Source of the DNA: Bacteroidales bacterium
GTDB lineage: Bacteria > Bacteroidota > Bacteroidia > Bacteroidales > UBA932
DNA length: 64,000 bases
Reading direction: 5' to 3'
Assembly (NCBI GenBank): GCA_017429765.1
Contig: JAFROJ010000068.1
Span: 1 to 64,000 of the forward strand
Shown: piece by piece, positions 15,971 to 24,457 of the stretch
How positions within the stretch are numbered: position 1 is the first letter of the stretch
Layout of the letters: the number at the start of each line of letters is the position of its first letter
Program-made: the position numbers and the translations under genes
The notes under the pieces: model-generated
Databases searched by the model: none
What the model was told of the DNA's origin: nothing
What the model saw: only the letters and a program-made list of their open reading frames with translations

Positions 15971-17674
15971 ATGTCAGACTATATCGTATCAGCCAGGAAA
16001 TACCGTCCGGATTCCTTTGAGACCTTGATCGGGCAGGACACGATCGCCCAGACCCTGAAGAACTCCATAATCAGGGGTACTTTGGCTCACGCCTACCTGT
16101 TCTGCGGCCCGAGAGGCGTCGGCAAGACGACCACGGCCAGGATATTCGCCAAAGCCATAAACTGCTCCAACCCGTCGAAAGATATGGAGCCATGCGGCGA
16201 GTGCGAGTCTTGCGTCTCATTCCAGGAGGGGCGGTCGTACTGCATCCATGAGCTGGACGCGGCGTCCAACAACGGTGTGGAGGACATAAAGAACCTTATG
16301 GACCAGGTGCAGATCCCCCCTCAGGTCGGGAAGTACAGCGTCTACATCATAGACGAGGTCCACATGCTCTCGACAGCGGCTTTCAACGCCTTCCTGAAAA
16401 CCCTCGAGGAACCGCCCGCCCACGCGATATTCATTCTGGCCACCACCGAGAAACACAAGATTCTGCCGACCATCCTCTCGCGCTGCCAGACCTTTGACTT
16501 CAACAGGATCTCGGTCGCCGACATGGTCTTGAACCTCAGGAAGATAGCCTCTAAGGAGAATGTCAGCATCGATGACGAGTCCCTGCATGTGATCGCCAGG
16601 AAAGCCGACGGGGCCATGCGAGACGCCCTCACCATCTTCGACCAGACAGTCGCGTTTTGCGGGACTGACATCAAATACGAGGATGTGATCAGGAACCTGG
16701 GGGTCCTCGACCATGATTATTCATTCAACCTGGTGGATTGTTTCCTCGCGGGAGACTACGGCAAGGCTCTCCTGACCTTCGACGAGATCCTGTCCAAGGG
16801 ATTCAACGCCCTCCACTTCTGCGCGGCTCTCAGCTCGCACCTGAGGGATCTTCTGGTCACGAGAAACGGGGGCCTGGACTCCCTGCTGGAGTTGCCGGAC
16901 TCCTTGAAGAGGCGGTATGCGGATCAGGCCTCCAGGTGTTCCCTGAAATTCCTTTACGACGCCCTGGGGGTCACCACCGCGTGTGAGGCGGGCTACAAGA
17001 CCGCGGTCAACCCGAGGCTTCACATCGAGTTCGCCCTGATGAGGCTCTGCTTCCTGGTCACGGCTCCCGACGGCGCCGCCAAGCCGGTCCCTCAGCCTTC
17101 CAAGCCGGTCCCTGAGCCCGCCAAGCCGGCCCCTGAGTCCAACAAACCGGTCCCTGAGCCTGTCGAAGGGCCAACCGAGACGCGCAGGGAGCGCCGGAAA
17201 CCGGTCAAGACCGGCTCGGCGCTGTCGCTGAACGCCCTGCTCGAAGAGGAGAGCGGGAAAAAAGAAGAGAAAAAGGCCCCCGCCGTCTCGGACAACCTCC
17301 CTGACGACGAGGCTATTCTCAAGGCATGGGAATCTATCCCCGCCGATTTCGAGGCTATGGGGCAGACCCGTCTCGCCCACACCTTGAAAAACGCCACCGT
17401 CGAGATCGCGGCCGGCGACGGGATCAAGATCCTGACATTCAAGGTCAGTAACGAGTCCCAGAGAAAATGGATCCAGGACAACAGGCTCCTGTCTCTGGAA
17501 GGGAATTTGCAGAAGAAAGCCGGAGCCTCCAAGATCCGTCTCGAGGTGGGCGTGATCCCCATGGAGGAGAAAGAGGTCCAGCCTTACACCGACCAGGAGA
17601 AGGCCACAGCCCTGATGGGCAGGAACGAGGAGGTCCAGAGCCTGGTCAGGGACTTCGGTCTGGAGACAAAATAA
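15971..17674 (+). CDS. dnaX: DNA polymerase III subunit gamma/tau
   Basis: This 567-residue AAA+ clamp-loader ATPase loads the sliding clamp. The Walker A motif GPRGVGKTTTAR is at about residues 43-54. A zinc module (CSNP...PCGECESC) follows, then Walker B (IDEVHML) and sensor 1 (ATTEKHKILPTILSRCQ). ATG 15971 (MSDYIVSARKYRP) fits the family start; an in-frame ATG at 15953 overlaps the -7 element. Residues about 371-400 are a Pro/Lys-rich linker of four 7-residue repeats (KPVPEP type) ending PVPEPVEG, encoded by a DNA repeat (17081-17172). A tau-like domain follows at about 440-567. Confidence 0.94.
   Translation: MSDYIVSARKYRPDSFETLIGQDTIAQTLKNSIIRGTLAHAYLFCGPRGVGKTTTARIFAKAINCSNPSKDMEPCGECESCVSFQEGRSYCIHELDAASNNGVEDIKNLMDQVQIPPQVGKYSVYIIDEVHMLSTAAFNAFLKTLEEPPAHAIFILATTEKHKILPTILSRCQTFDFNRISVADMVLNLRKIASKENVSIDDESLHVIARKADGAMRDALTIFDQTVAFCGTDIKYEDVIRNLGVLDHDYSFNLVDCFLAGDYGKALLTFDEILSKGFNALHFCAALSSHLRDLLVTRNGGLDSLLELPDSLKRRYADQASRCSLKFLYDALGVTTACEAGYKTAVNPRLHIEFALMRLCFLVTAPDGAAKPVPQPSKPVPEPAKPAPESNKPVPEPVEGPTETRRERRKPVKTGSALSLNALLEEESGKKEEKKAPAVSDNLPDDEAILKAWESIPADFEAMGQTRLAHTLKNATVEIAAGDGIKILTFKVSNESQRKWIQDNRLLSLEGNLQKKAGASKIRLEVGVIPMEEKEVQPYTDQEKATALMGRNEEVQSLVRDFGLETK
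17081..17172 (+). repeat. 21-bp tandem repeat in dnaX ending in a palindromic repeat
   Basis: Four tandem 21-bp units start AAGCCGGTCCCT (or close variants) at 17081, 17102, 17123 and 17144, encoding KPVPQPS, KPVPEPA, KPAPESN and KPVPEPV. The last merges into GGTCCCTGAGCCTGTCGAAG and GGCC (17149-17172), an imperfect palindrome. From memory this sequence is scattered through many unrelated bacterial genomes. It lies in the flexible linker of DnaX. Confidence 0.75.
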
Positions 17675-17686
17675 AGAGAGTGAAAG

Positions 17687-18454
17687 ATGAAACTTCGCTG
17701 CGAGAACCTAGTCAAGAAATACGGGATCAGGACTGTTGTGAAGGGGGTCTCCATGGAGATCAACCAAGGGGAGATCGTGGGTTTCCTCGGCCCTAACGGC
17801 GCTGGAAAGACAACCAGTTTCTACATGATCACCGGACAGATCGTGCCAAACGGCGGTAAGGTGTATCTTGACGACGAGGAGATCACCGGACTCCCCATGT
17901 ACAAGAGGGCCCAGAAAGGAATAGGTTACCTTCCCCAGGAGGCCTCCGTGTTCCGCAAGATGTCCGTCGAGGACAACATCATGTCCGTCATGGAGATGTC
18001 TGACATGGGCAAGGAGGAGAGGAGGGATAGGCTTGAGAGCCTTATCAGCGAGTTCAACCTCTCGAAAGTGCGCAAGAGCCTCGGCATCCAGCTCTCCGGA
18101 GGTGAGAGACGCCGCTGCGAGATCGCCCGCGCCTTGGCCATCGACCCCAAGTTCATCCTCCTGGACGAGCCGTTCGCGGGTGTCGACCCCATAGCCGTCG
18201 AGGACATCCAGTTCATCATCGCCAAACTGAAATACAAGGACATCGGCGTCATCATCACCGATCACAACGTGGGTGAGACCTTGGCTATCACTGACAGGGC
18301 TTACCTCCTCTACGAGGGATCCATTCTTCAACAAGGCACCCCGGAGTCGCTAGCGGCTGACGAGGATGTGCGAGTCAAGTATCTCGGATCCGGCTTCATC
18401 CTGAAGAAATCCGTCTCCGTGGAAAGGGCTAAGGCGGAGCACAACGCTTTATGA
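17687..18454 (+). CDS. lptB: LPS export ABC transporter ATP-binding protein
   Basis: LptB is the ATPase that powers lipopolysaccharide extraction from the inner membrane with LptF/LptG. The 255-residue protein has Walker [12 protein letters not shown] (about 37-47), the Q-loop [12 protein letters not shown], the signature [15 protein letters not shown] and Walker [14 protein letters not shown]. The [13 protein letters not shown] segment is typical of LptB. LptF, LptG and LptC genes are not adjacent. A C-terminal extension of about 15 residues is present. It starts 12 bp after dnaX. Confidence 0.94.
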   Translation: MKLRCENLVKKYGIRTVVKGVSMEINQGEIVGFLGPNGAGKTTSFYMITGQIVPNGGKVYLDDEEITGLPMYKRAQKGIGYLPQEASVFRKMSVEDNIMSVMEMSDMGKEERRDRLESLISEFNLSKVRKSLGIQLSGGERRRCEIARALAIDPKFILLDEPFAGVDPIAVEDIQFIIAKLKYKDIGVIITDHNVGETLAITDRAYLLYEGSILQQGTPESLAADEDVRVKYLGSGFILKKSVSVERAKAEHNAL

Positions 18455-18475
18455 ATAATCTAAATCTCTAAAAAC

Positions 18476-19333
18476 ATGAAAAAGACTTTGATGACACTCA
18501 TTCTGGCCCTCATCGCCGTGACCTCGGTCCCTACCGACGTCTTCGGCCAGGCCCAGATATACACCAGGAAAGAGAAACTCAAGGACATCACCGCGAAGAC
18601 ACTTAAGGTTGTGATGACCGGAGAGGACGCCTTGGACGAGTCTCTCAAGCAGAGCGTCTCCATGGCATGGACGATGTCGCCCTACGAGTTTTGCTCCAAG
18701 GATGATTTCCAGAAGACCAAGGGCAGCGACAAGTTCTACTTCCTCATTGTCGTGAAGGGGCAGCAGCGCAAGGAGTCCGAGCCAGGGATCGACCTTCTGA
18801 CCATCGTGAAGGGAGGAGCCGGGGCCGACAAGACCATTGACGACATGCTGGAGGTGGTCACCTTCCCTCTCCGCGCCGCCGTCGACCCGTCGGGCAGGGA
18901 GTTCACCCTCCTTCCCGCCTTCATCTCGATCATGGAGGACCACTGCAAACACCTCATCGACTCCGAGGTCAAAGCCTACTCCTCTTTAGGGGCCAAGGAA
19001 TCGAAGAAGCTGCGCATGAAGCAGGTTTACTTCAGCGCGGAGGACTTCGCCCCGCAAGTCGAGGAGAGACTTATCGAGTCCCTGGACGATGACATATTCG
19101 TCAAGGAAGACGAGGAGGATGTCGACGATGTTTTCTCCCAAGGGGTTTTCAACGCCGTTGTGAGCTATGTCGTGGCGCCTTCGGAGCCTGTGAGCGGCTC
19201 TGTCTGCTACAAAATGCTCATCGGCGCCGACGACCATCAGCTCTACTGGTTCAAGAAGCACACGATCTCCCCGAGACAGGGCGCCGGCTTCCTCGAGAGC
19301 GATTTGAGATCGATTAAACTATTGAGGAGATAA
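18476..19333 (+). CDS. Secreted protein of unknown function
   Basis: I do not recognise a family for this 285-residue protein. It has a clear signal peptide (residues 1-24, cleaved after VFG-Q or nearby). The mature part is soluble, mixed alpha/beta, with an acidic stretch (DDDIFVKEDEEDVDDVF) near residues 205-221. Its stop codon shares one base with the following M16 peptidase start (TAATG), so the two are translationally coupled. It may be a periplasmic partner or substrate of that peptidase; this is inferred from coupling only. Confidence 0.8.
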   Translation: MKKTLMTLILALIAVTSVPTDVFGQAQIYTRKEKLKDITAKTLKVVMTGEDALDESLKQSVSMAWTMSPYEFCSKDDFQKTKGSDKFYFLIVVKGQQRKESEPGIDLLTIVKGGAGADKTIDDMLEVVTFPLRAAVDPSGREFTLLPAFISIMEDHCKHLIDSEVKAYSSLGAKESKKLRMKQVYFSAEDFAPQVEERLIESLDDDIFVKEDEEDVDDVFSQGVFNAVVSYVVAPSEPVSGSVCYKMLIGADDHQLYWFKKHTISPRQGAGFLESDLRSIKLLRR

Positions 19334-20562
19334 TGCTTGTCGGCAAGGCCCCCAGCGGGTTGGGATACGCTGTCAAAAGGAGCGGTAAGTCTGTCGGCTA
19401 CTGCTCCCTTACCATCAAATGCGGCACCCGCGACGAGGATGGTTTCCACAACGGGATAGCCCATTTCGCCGAGCACACGATGTTCAAAGGCACCAGGCGC
19501 AAAAGCGCCAGGGTGATCAACAGCTACCTCGACCGGCTCGGAGGGGACCTTAACGCCTTCACCACAAAAGAGGAGATAGTGCTCCAGGCCACCGTGCTGA
19601 AGGAGGATCTCGCCAAGGCGGCCGGGCTGCTTCTGGAGCTGGCCACGAGTCCATCCTTCCCCGAAGACGAAATCGAGGTAGAGAAAGGGGTGGTCATAGA
19701 TGAGATCAACTCCTACAAAGACTCCCCCGCCGAAGAGGTCTACGACAAATTCGAGGAGACCCTGCTCGCCGGCCATCCTCTCGGCAAGCCCATCCTGGGG
19801 ACGGCGGCGAGTGTCAGGAGAATAACTTGCCAGGAACTCAGGCACTTCAGGGGCAAGAGATTCACTCCCGGGAATATGGCTCTGTCCGTCGCCGCCGACA
19901 TCGATGAGAAGAGAATGGAGCGTGGGGTGCTGCGACTCTCCGGGAAGGTGTTCGACGGGTCGTGGCCGGAATCGGGGGAAAGGCTCCTTCAACCAGTCGC
20001 GGGACCGGCCGTGTTCAACAAGACAGTGGACAAAAGGAACCATGAGGTGAACGCCGTGATAGGCGGCCTGGCCCCGTCATTGTACGACAAGGAGGAGCGC
20101 TTCACGGCCATCCTTCTCGCTAATATAATCGGCGGTCCAGCGTCCAACTCAAGGCTGAACGACTTGCTGCGCGAGAGGAACGGATGGGTCTACGGGGTCG
20201 AGGCCTCTTACACCCAGTACTCCGACACCGGGGTGATGGCTATCACCCTCGGCTGCGACCGTTCTAACCTGGACAAGTGCCTCAAGGGTGTGGAGAAGGT
20301 GATCAGGAAGACCCGGGACGACCTCCTCTCCGAACCGGCGCTGAGAGCGGCGAAGAAACAACTCCTCGGGCAGCTAGCCATCAGCTCCGACAACGGGGAG
20401 ACCCAATGCCTCTCCATGGGGAAGAGCATGGTCTCGTTCGGTACCGTGTCTTCCGAGGAGAGCATCCGGGCGGCGATAGAGGCGGTCACTTCCGACATGA
20501 TCAGGGAGGCCGCCAGGAAGATTTTCTGCCCGGGGACAGTGTCCTCTTTGATATTCCTTTGA
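19333..20562 (+). CDS. M16-family zinc metallopeptidase
   Basis: This 409-residue peptidase has the inverted zinc motif HFAEH at residues 44-48 and the distal Glu ligand within EKGVVIDEI (Glu124 region). That marks a catalytically complete M16 (pitrilysin/processing-peptidase) subunit. The second, structural M16 domain occupies about 190-400 and keeps the substrate-binding 'R..YG' type region (NGWVYGVEASY). There is no signal peptide, so it is probably cytoplasmic, although its coupled neighbour is secreted. Length matches single-chain bacterial M16B enzymes that dimerise. Confidence 0.9.
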   Translation: MLVGKAPSGLGYAVKRSGKSVGYCSLTIKCGTRDEDGFHNGIAHFAEHTMFKGTRRKSARVINSYLDRLGGDLNAFTTKEEIVLQATVLKEDLAKAAGLLLELATSPSFPEDEIEVEKGVVIDEINSYKDSPAEEVYDKFEETLLAGHPLGKPILGTAASVRRITCQELRHFRGKRFTPGNMALSVAADIDEKRMERGVLRLSGKVFDGSWPESGERLLQPVAGPAVFNKTVDKRNHEVNAVIGGLAPSLYDKEERFTAILLANIIGGPASNSRLNDLLRERNGWVYGVEASYTQYSDTGVMAITLGCDRSNLDKCLKGVEKVIRKTRDDLLSEPALRAAKKQLLGQLAISSDNGETQCLSMGKSMVSFGTVSSEESIRAAIEAVTSDMIREAARKIFCPGTVSSLIFL

Positions 20563-20582
20563 TTGTGACTATATTACCGAAT

Positions 20583-22031
20583 ATGAAAGTTTTTTCTCGA
20601 ATCCCGGCTCTATTGACAGCCGCCCTCGCTCTCGCCTCCTGCGCTGAAGTGACGGCCCCGGAGCCCTACGGTCCTGTGCCCACCCCCCAGCAGGTGGAAT
20701 GGCAGAGGATGGAAATGAACATGTTCGCCCATTTCGGGCCCAACACTTTCACGGGCATGGAATGGGGGCTCGGCACAGAGGCCGAGGATATCTTCAACCC
20801 GACCGCTCTCGACTGCGGCCAATGGGCCTTGATCGCCAAGGCCGTTGGTTTCAAGGGTATCATCATAACCGGCAAGCATCACGACGGTTTCTGCCTCTGG
20901 CCCAACCCTGTCAGCACACACACGGTCGCCGCCAGCCCATGGAAGGACGGTCAGGGCGATGTGTTGAAGGAACTCTCTGAGGCCTGCTCCGCCGAGGGCC
21001 TGAAGTTCGGGGTCTACATCTCTCCCTGGGACCGTAACGACCCCCACTACGGAACTCCCGAGTACAACGATGTCTATGTCGAGACACTCAAGAGCGTTCA
21101 TGACGGCAAGTACGGGGAGATCTTCGAGCAGTGGTTCGACGGGGCCAACGGAGAGGGCCCGAACGGCAAGAGGCAGGTCTATGACTGGCCCCGCTTCCAC
21201 GAGACAGTCCTAAGCCTACAGCCCAAGGCTATCATGTTCAGCGACGTGGGTCCCGGTTGTCGCTGGGTCGGCAACGAGAGCGGCGTGGCCGGAAGAACCA
21301 ACTGGAGCACACTGAATATCAAGGGCTTCACTCCAGGAGCGGGTGCTCCTCCCACCGACACCCTCAACCAAGGCAATGTCCACGGGGACACATGGCACCC
21401 GGCCGAGACCGACGTGTCCATACGTCCCGGATGGTTCTGGAGGGAGAGCGAGAACGACAAGGTCAAGTCTCTCCAGAAGCTCCTGAGCATCTACTACACC
21501 AGCGTGGGACGCAACTCCCTGCTGCTCTTGAATGTTCCCCCGGACAACAGGGGCAGGATCCACCCCGCGGACTCCGCCAGGCTGATCGAGTTCAAGGCGG
21601 CTCTCGACGAGATTTTCGCCGACAACCTCGCCGCCGGGGCCAAAGTCTCCGCCTCCGACGTGAGGGGCAGGGCTTTCAAACCCGCCAACGTCCTTGACGG
21701 CGGTCAGGACACCTTCTGGGCGGCCAAGGATGGAGTCAACAAAGCCACCCTGACCTTCGATCTCGGCAAGGAGAAGACATTCAACAGGGTCCTCATCCAG
21801 GAATATATCCCCCTGGGCCAGAGGATATTCTCATTCACGGTCGAGGCCGCCGGAGCGGACGGGCAGTGGAAAGAGATCGCCAGGGAGACAACCATCGGCT
21901 ACAAGAGAATAGTCCCGACCGAGACTGTCACAGCCTCGAAGGTCAGGCTCAACATCACCGGTTCCTACGCCCCTCCTGTCATCAACGGGTTCGGCCTCTA
22001 CCTTGACAATATCTCCGGATACACAGACTAA
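20583..22031 (+). CDS. GH29 alpha-L-fucosidase lipoprotein with F5/8-type domain
   Basis: This 482-residue lipoprotein (lipobox LASC, Cys about 20) releases alpha-linked L-fucose from glycans. The GH29 core covers about residues 35-345: HFGPNTFTGMEWG, the GKHHDGFCLWP substrate loop, and the nucleophile Asp186 in QWFDGANGEGP. The C-terminal 130 residues form a discoidin (F5/8, CBM32-like) domain. The active-site layout resembles the linkage-selective GH29 group. ATG 20583 gives a proper lipoprotein signal peptide; longer in-frame starts lie inside the M16 gene. It is followed after 19 bp by a GH109-type gene, so the two probably act together on mucin- or blood-group-like glycans. Confidence 0.9.
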   Translation: MKVFSRIPALLTAALALASCAEVTAPEPYGPVPTPQQVEWQRMEMNMFAHFGPNTFTGMEWGLGTEAEDIFNPTALDCGQWALIAKAVGFKGIIITGKHHDGFCLWPNPVSTHTVAASPWKDGQGDVLKELSEACSAEGLKFGVYISPWDRNDPHYGTPEYNDVYVETLKSVHDGKYGEIFEQWFDGANGEGPNGKRQVYDWPRFHETVLSLQPKAIMFSDVGPGCRWVGNESGVAGRTNWSTLNIKGFTPGAGAPPTDTLNQGNVHGDTWHPAETDVSIRPGWFWRESENDKVKSLQKLLSIYYTSVGRNSLLLLNVPPDNRGRIHPADSARLIEFKAALDEIFADNLAAGAKVSASDVRGRAFKPANVLDGGQDTFWAAKDGVNKATLTFDLGKEKTFNRVLIQEYIPLGQRIFSFTVEAAGADGQWKEIARETTIGYKRIVPTETVTASKVRLNITGSYAPPVINGFGLYLDNISGYTD

Positions 22032-22050
22032 GAATCAAAACTATACCATC

Positions 22051-23436
22051 ATGAGAATCAGACACCTGCTTATAGCCTCGCTGCTGCTGGTCGCCGCGGC
22101 GTGCGGCTCCAAGAAGACCGTCGGCCCCATCAAGGTCGACGTCCCCGCCAGGCCGGCCGGCCAGGAGAATGTCATAGGGCTGACCGTCCCCGCCATGGAC
22201 ACCGTGAGAGTCGGTTTCGTGGGACTCGGGATGAGGGGCTCCAGCGCCATTCCCCGCTTCACATATATTCCCGGAGTCAAGATCGTGGCTCTTTGCGACG
22301 TGGTTCCCGAGAATGTCGAGAGCGCCCAGAAGACCCTTGAGAGCCGTGGCCTGCCCAGGGCGGCCGAGTATTCCGGAGACACCGAGGTCTACAAACAGCT
22401 CTGCGAGAGGGACGACATCGACCTCGTGTACATCTGCACCGACTGGGTTCACCACGTCCCTGTGGCTCTCTACGCCATGGAACACGGCAAGAATGTCGCC
22501 TGCGAGGTCCCGATGGCCACATCCCTCGAGGAGATCTGGTCCGTCATCAACACCTCCGAGAGGACCCGCAAGCACTGCATGATGCTCGAGAACTGCTGCT
22601 ACGACTTCTACGAGCTGTCCTGCCTGTCCATGGCCAAGGCCGGACTGTTCGGCGAGATCCTTCACGCCGAGGGCTCCTATCTCCACAATCTAGACCCTTT
22701 CTGGGACGAGTACTGGAACAACTGGAGGCTTGACTTCAACCAGAAGCATAAGGGCGATGTCTATCCCACCCACGGTCTAGGCCCTCTCTGCCAGGTTCTG
22801 GACATCCACAGGGGCGACCGTTTCAAGACCCTCGTGGCTATGGAGACCAAGGCTGTCAACGGCCCGAGGAACGTGGAGAAGAGAAGGGGCGAGACATGCG
22901 AGGATTTCCAGAACGGCGACGAGACCAGCACGATGATCCTCACCGAGAACGGCAAGACCATCCTGATCGAGCACGACGTGATGACCCCTAGGCCCTACAA
23001 CCGTATGTACCAGCTTGTCGGCACCGACGGCTATGCCGGGAAATATCCCATCCAGCAGATCTGCCTGAGGGGTGACAAGTTCAAGGAGACCCCCAGCATC
23101 GAGGACTTCAACACTGAGAGGCAGCTGTCCAAGGAGGAGATCGCCGAGTTCCAGGAGAAATACCGGAACCCGATCCTGACTCCCGAGCTTGAGGAACTGG
23201 CCAAGGAGGTCGGCGGACACGGCGGAATGGACTTCATCATGGACTACCGCCTGATCTATTGCCTGCGTAACGGACTGCCTCTCGACATGGACGTCTATGA
23301 CATGGCGGAGTGGTGCTGCCTCGCCGAACTGGGATCCATCTCGATCAACAACGGCAACATGCCTGTGGAGGTGCCAGATTTCACCCGCGGCGCCTGGAAC
23401 CAGGTCAAAGGCTTCTCCTACGCCTTCGCGAAGTAA
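22051..23436 (+). CDS. GH109-type Gfo/Idh/MocA glycosidase lipoprotein
   Basis: This 461-residue lipoprotein (signal MRIRHLLIASLLLVAAACG) belongs to the NAD-dependent Gfo/Idh/MocA fold. The dinucleotide motif GFVGLGMRG is near residue 53, and the EVPMATSLEEIW segment carries the Lys/Pro-type loop. The HAEGSYLHNLD and PTHGLGPLCQVLDIHRGD motifs match GH109 alpha-N-acetylgalactosaminidases, which use NAD transiently. The lipoprotein signal also supports a secreted glycosidase over a cytoplasmic dehydrogenase. It follows the GH29 gene by 19 bp. Substrate is inferred from family. Confidence 0.85.
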   Translation: MRIRHLLIASLLLVAAACGSKKTVGPIKVDVPARPAGQENVIGLTVPAMDTVRVGFVGLGMRGSSAIPRFTYIPGVKIVALCDVVPENVESAQKTLESRGLPRAAEYSGDTEVYKQLCERDDIDLVYICTDWVHHVPVALYAMEHGKNVACEVPMATSLEEIWSVINTSERTRKHCMMLENCCYDFYELSCLSMAKAGLFGEILHAEGSYLHNLDPFWDEYWNNWRLDFNQKHKGDVYPTHGLGPLCQVLDIHRGDRFKTLVAMETKAVNGPRNVEKRRGETCEDFQNGDETSTMILTENGKTILIEHDVMTPRPYNRMYQLVGTDGYAGKYPIQQICLRGDKFKETPSIEDFNTERQLSKEEIAEFQEKYRNPILTPELEELAKEVGGHGGMDFIMDYRLIYCLRNGLPLDMDVYDMAEWCCLAELGSISINNGNMPVEVPDFTRGAWNQVKGFSYAFAK

Positions 23437-23443
23437 ACAACTT

Positions 23444-24445
23444 TTATTCAGCTATTTCCAGAGTCCTTCCCGTGTCTTTCACGGGGAGGATGACCGGATG
23501 GCTGAAGCCCGAGTTGGGCTGATGGAAGACAAGGTTCAGGTTCCCCTGGAAATCCTTGAACAACATCGAGTGTCCCCCGTCTTCCGTGAATATCGGCTCG
23601 TCGTCGCAAGTCCAGGGGCCGGAGAGTTTCCCGGACTCCGAACGGGCTAAAGCCACGCAATATTTCCCCCTGAAAGAAGACCATAGCATCAGCAGCTCCC
23701 CACCCTTCGTACGGTAGAGGAAGGGACCGTCTGACACATAGGACTTCCGGATCTCGCCGTTCTCGTCCGTCCACACTGAGCCCCCGGTCGTCCATTTGGC
23801 GTCGGAGGCCTTGAACAGGACCACAGGCTCCCCGGCTGCTTCCGACAGGTCATCCTTGAGCGGCATGACCTCATAGGTACCGTCAACGACTTGAACCCAC
23901 TCGTGGCAGAACACCATGTAAGGGACACCGTCCTCCACCCAGAGGGTGCCGTCCAGGGCCATGAAATCCTTGGGCGTCGTCACATCCTTCCCGAGCGGGA
24001 GGAATGGGCCGGACGGGCTGTCCGCACGGAACACCTGTGTGCCCCTGTAGGTGAAAGCGGGCCATCCCTCGACGTCCTCCGCCCACCTCTTGCTGGTGTT
24101 CAGAGTCGCGAAAAGGTACCATCTCCCCTTATATTCATGCACTTCCGGAGCCCAGACACTTCCTGTCAGGAAGTTGTCGGCGGGTACGGTGAACACCCTC
24201 TCGGGGCCCCTCCACTCCTTCAAGTCCTTGCTGCGGAAGACCTCAACACCTCCAAGACCCTCAGGAGTCGTGGAGCTACGGTAGAGGTAATATGTCCTCG
24301 TGGCCTTGTCAGCCACGATGAAGGGATCCCTGCAATAGAGGCTGTCCAAAGTCAGGAAATCCCCGCTCTTGGCGGAACGGCCGCCGCCGCAGCCGAATAA
24401 CGACGCCGCCATCAGTGAGACGGCCAGTAAAGTCTTGAATCTCAT
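23444..24445 (-). CDS. GH43-family glycosidase lipoprotein
   Basis: This 333-residue secreted lipoprotein (lipobox LFGC, then GGG) has a five-bladed beta-propeller of the GH43/clan GH-F type. The catalytic base region is CRDPFIV (Asp about 40). WAPEVHEYKGRWYLF carries the conserved acid-side motif, and GHSMLFKDFQGNLNLVFH matches the family's last-blade signature. GH43 enzymes are mostly alpha-L-arabinofuranosidases and beta-xylosidases. Its place as the last gene of the L-arabinose operon, 12 bp after araB, favours arabinose release. It abuts the convergent GH109 gene (7 bp apart). Confidence 0.88.
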   Translation of the reverse strand: MRFKTLLAVSLMAASLFGCGGGRSAKSGDFLTLDSLYCRDPFIVADKATRTYYLYRSSTTPEGLGGVEVFRSKDLKEWRGPERVFTVPADNFLTGSVWAPEVHEYKGRWYLFATLNTSKRWAEDVEGWPAFTYRGTQVFRADSPSGPFLPLGKDVTTPKDFMALDGTLWVEDGVPYMVFCHEWVQVVDGTYEVMPLKDDLSEAAGEPVVLFKASDAKWTTGGSVWTDENGEIRKSYVSDGPFLYRTKGGELLMLWSSFRGKYCVALARSESGKLSGPWTCDDEPIFTEDGGHSMLFKDFQGNLNLVFHQPNSGFSHPVILPVKDTGRTLEIAE

Positions 24446-24457
24446 TGTATTATATTC

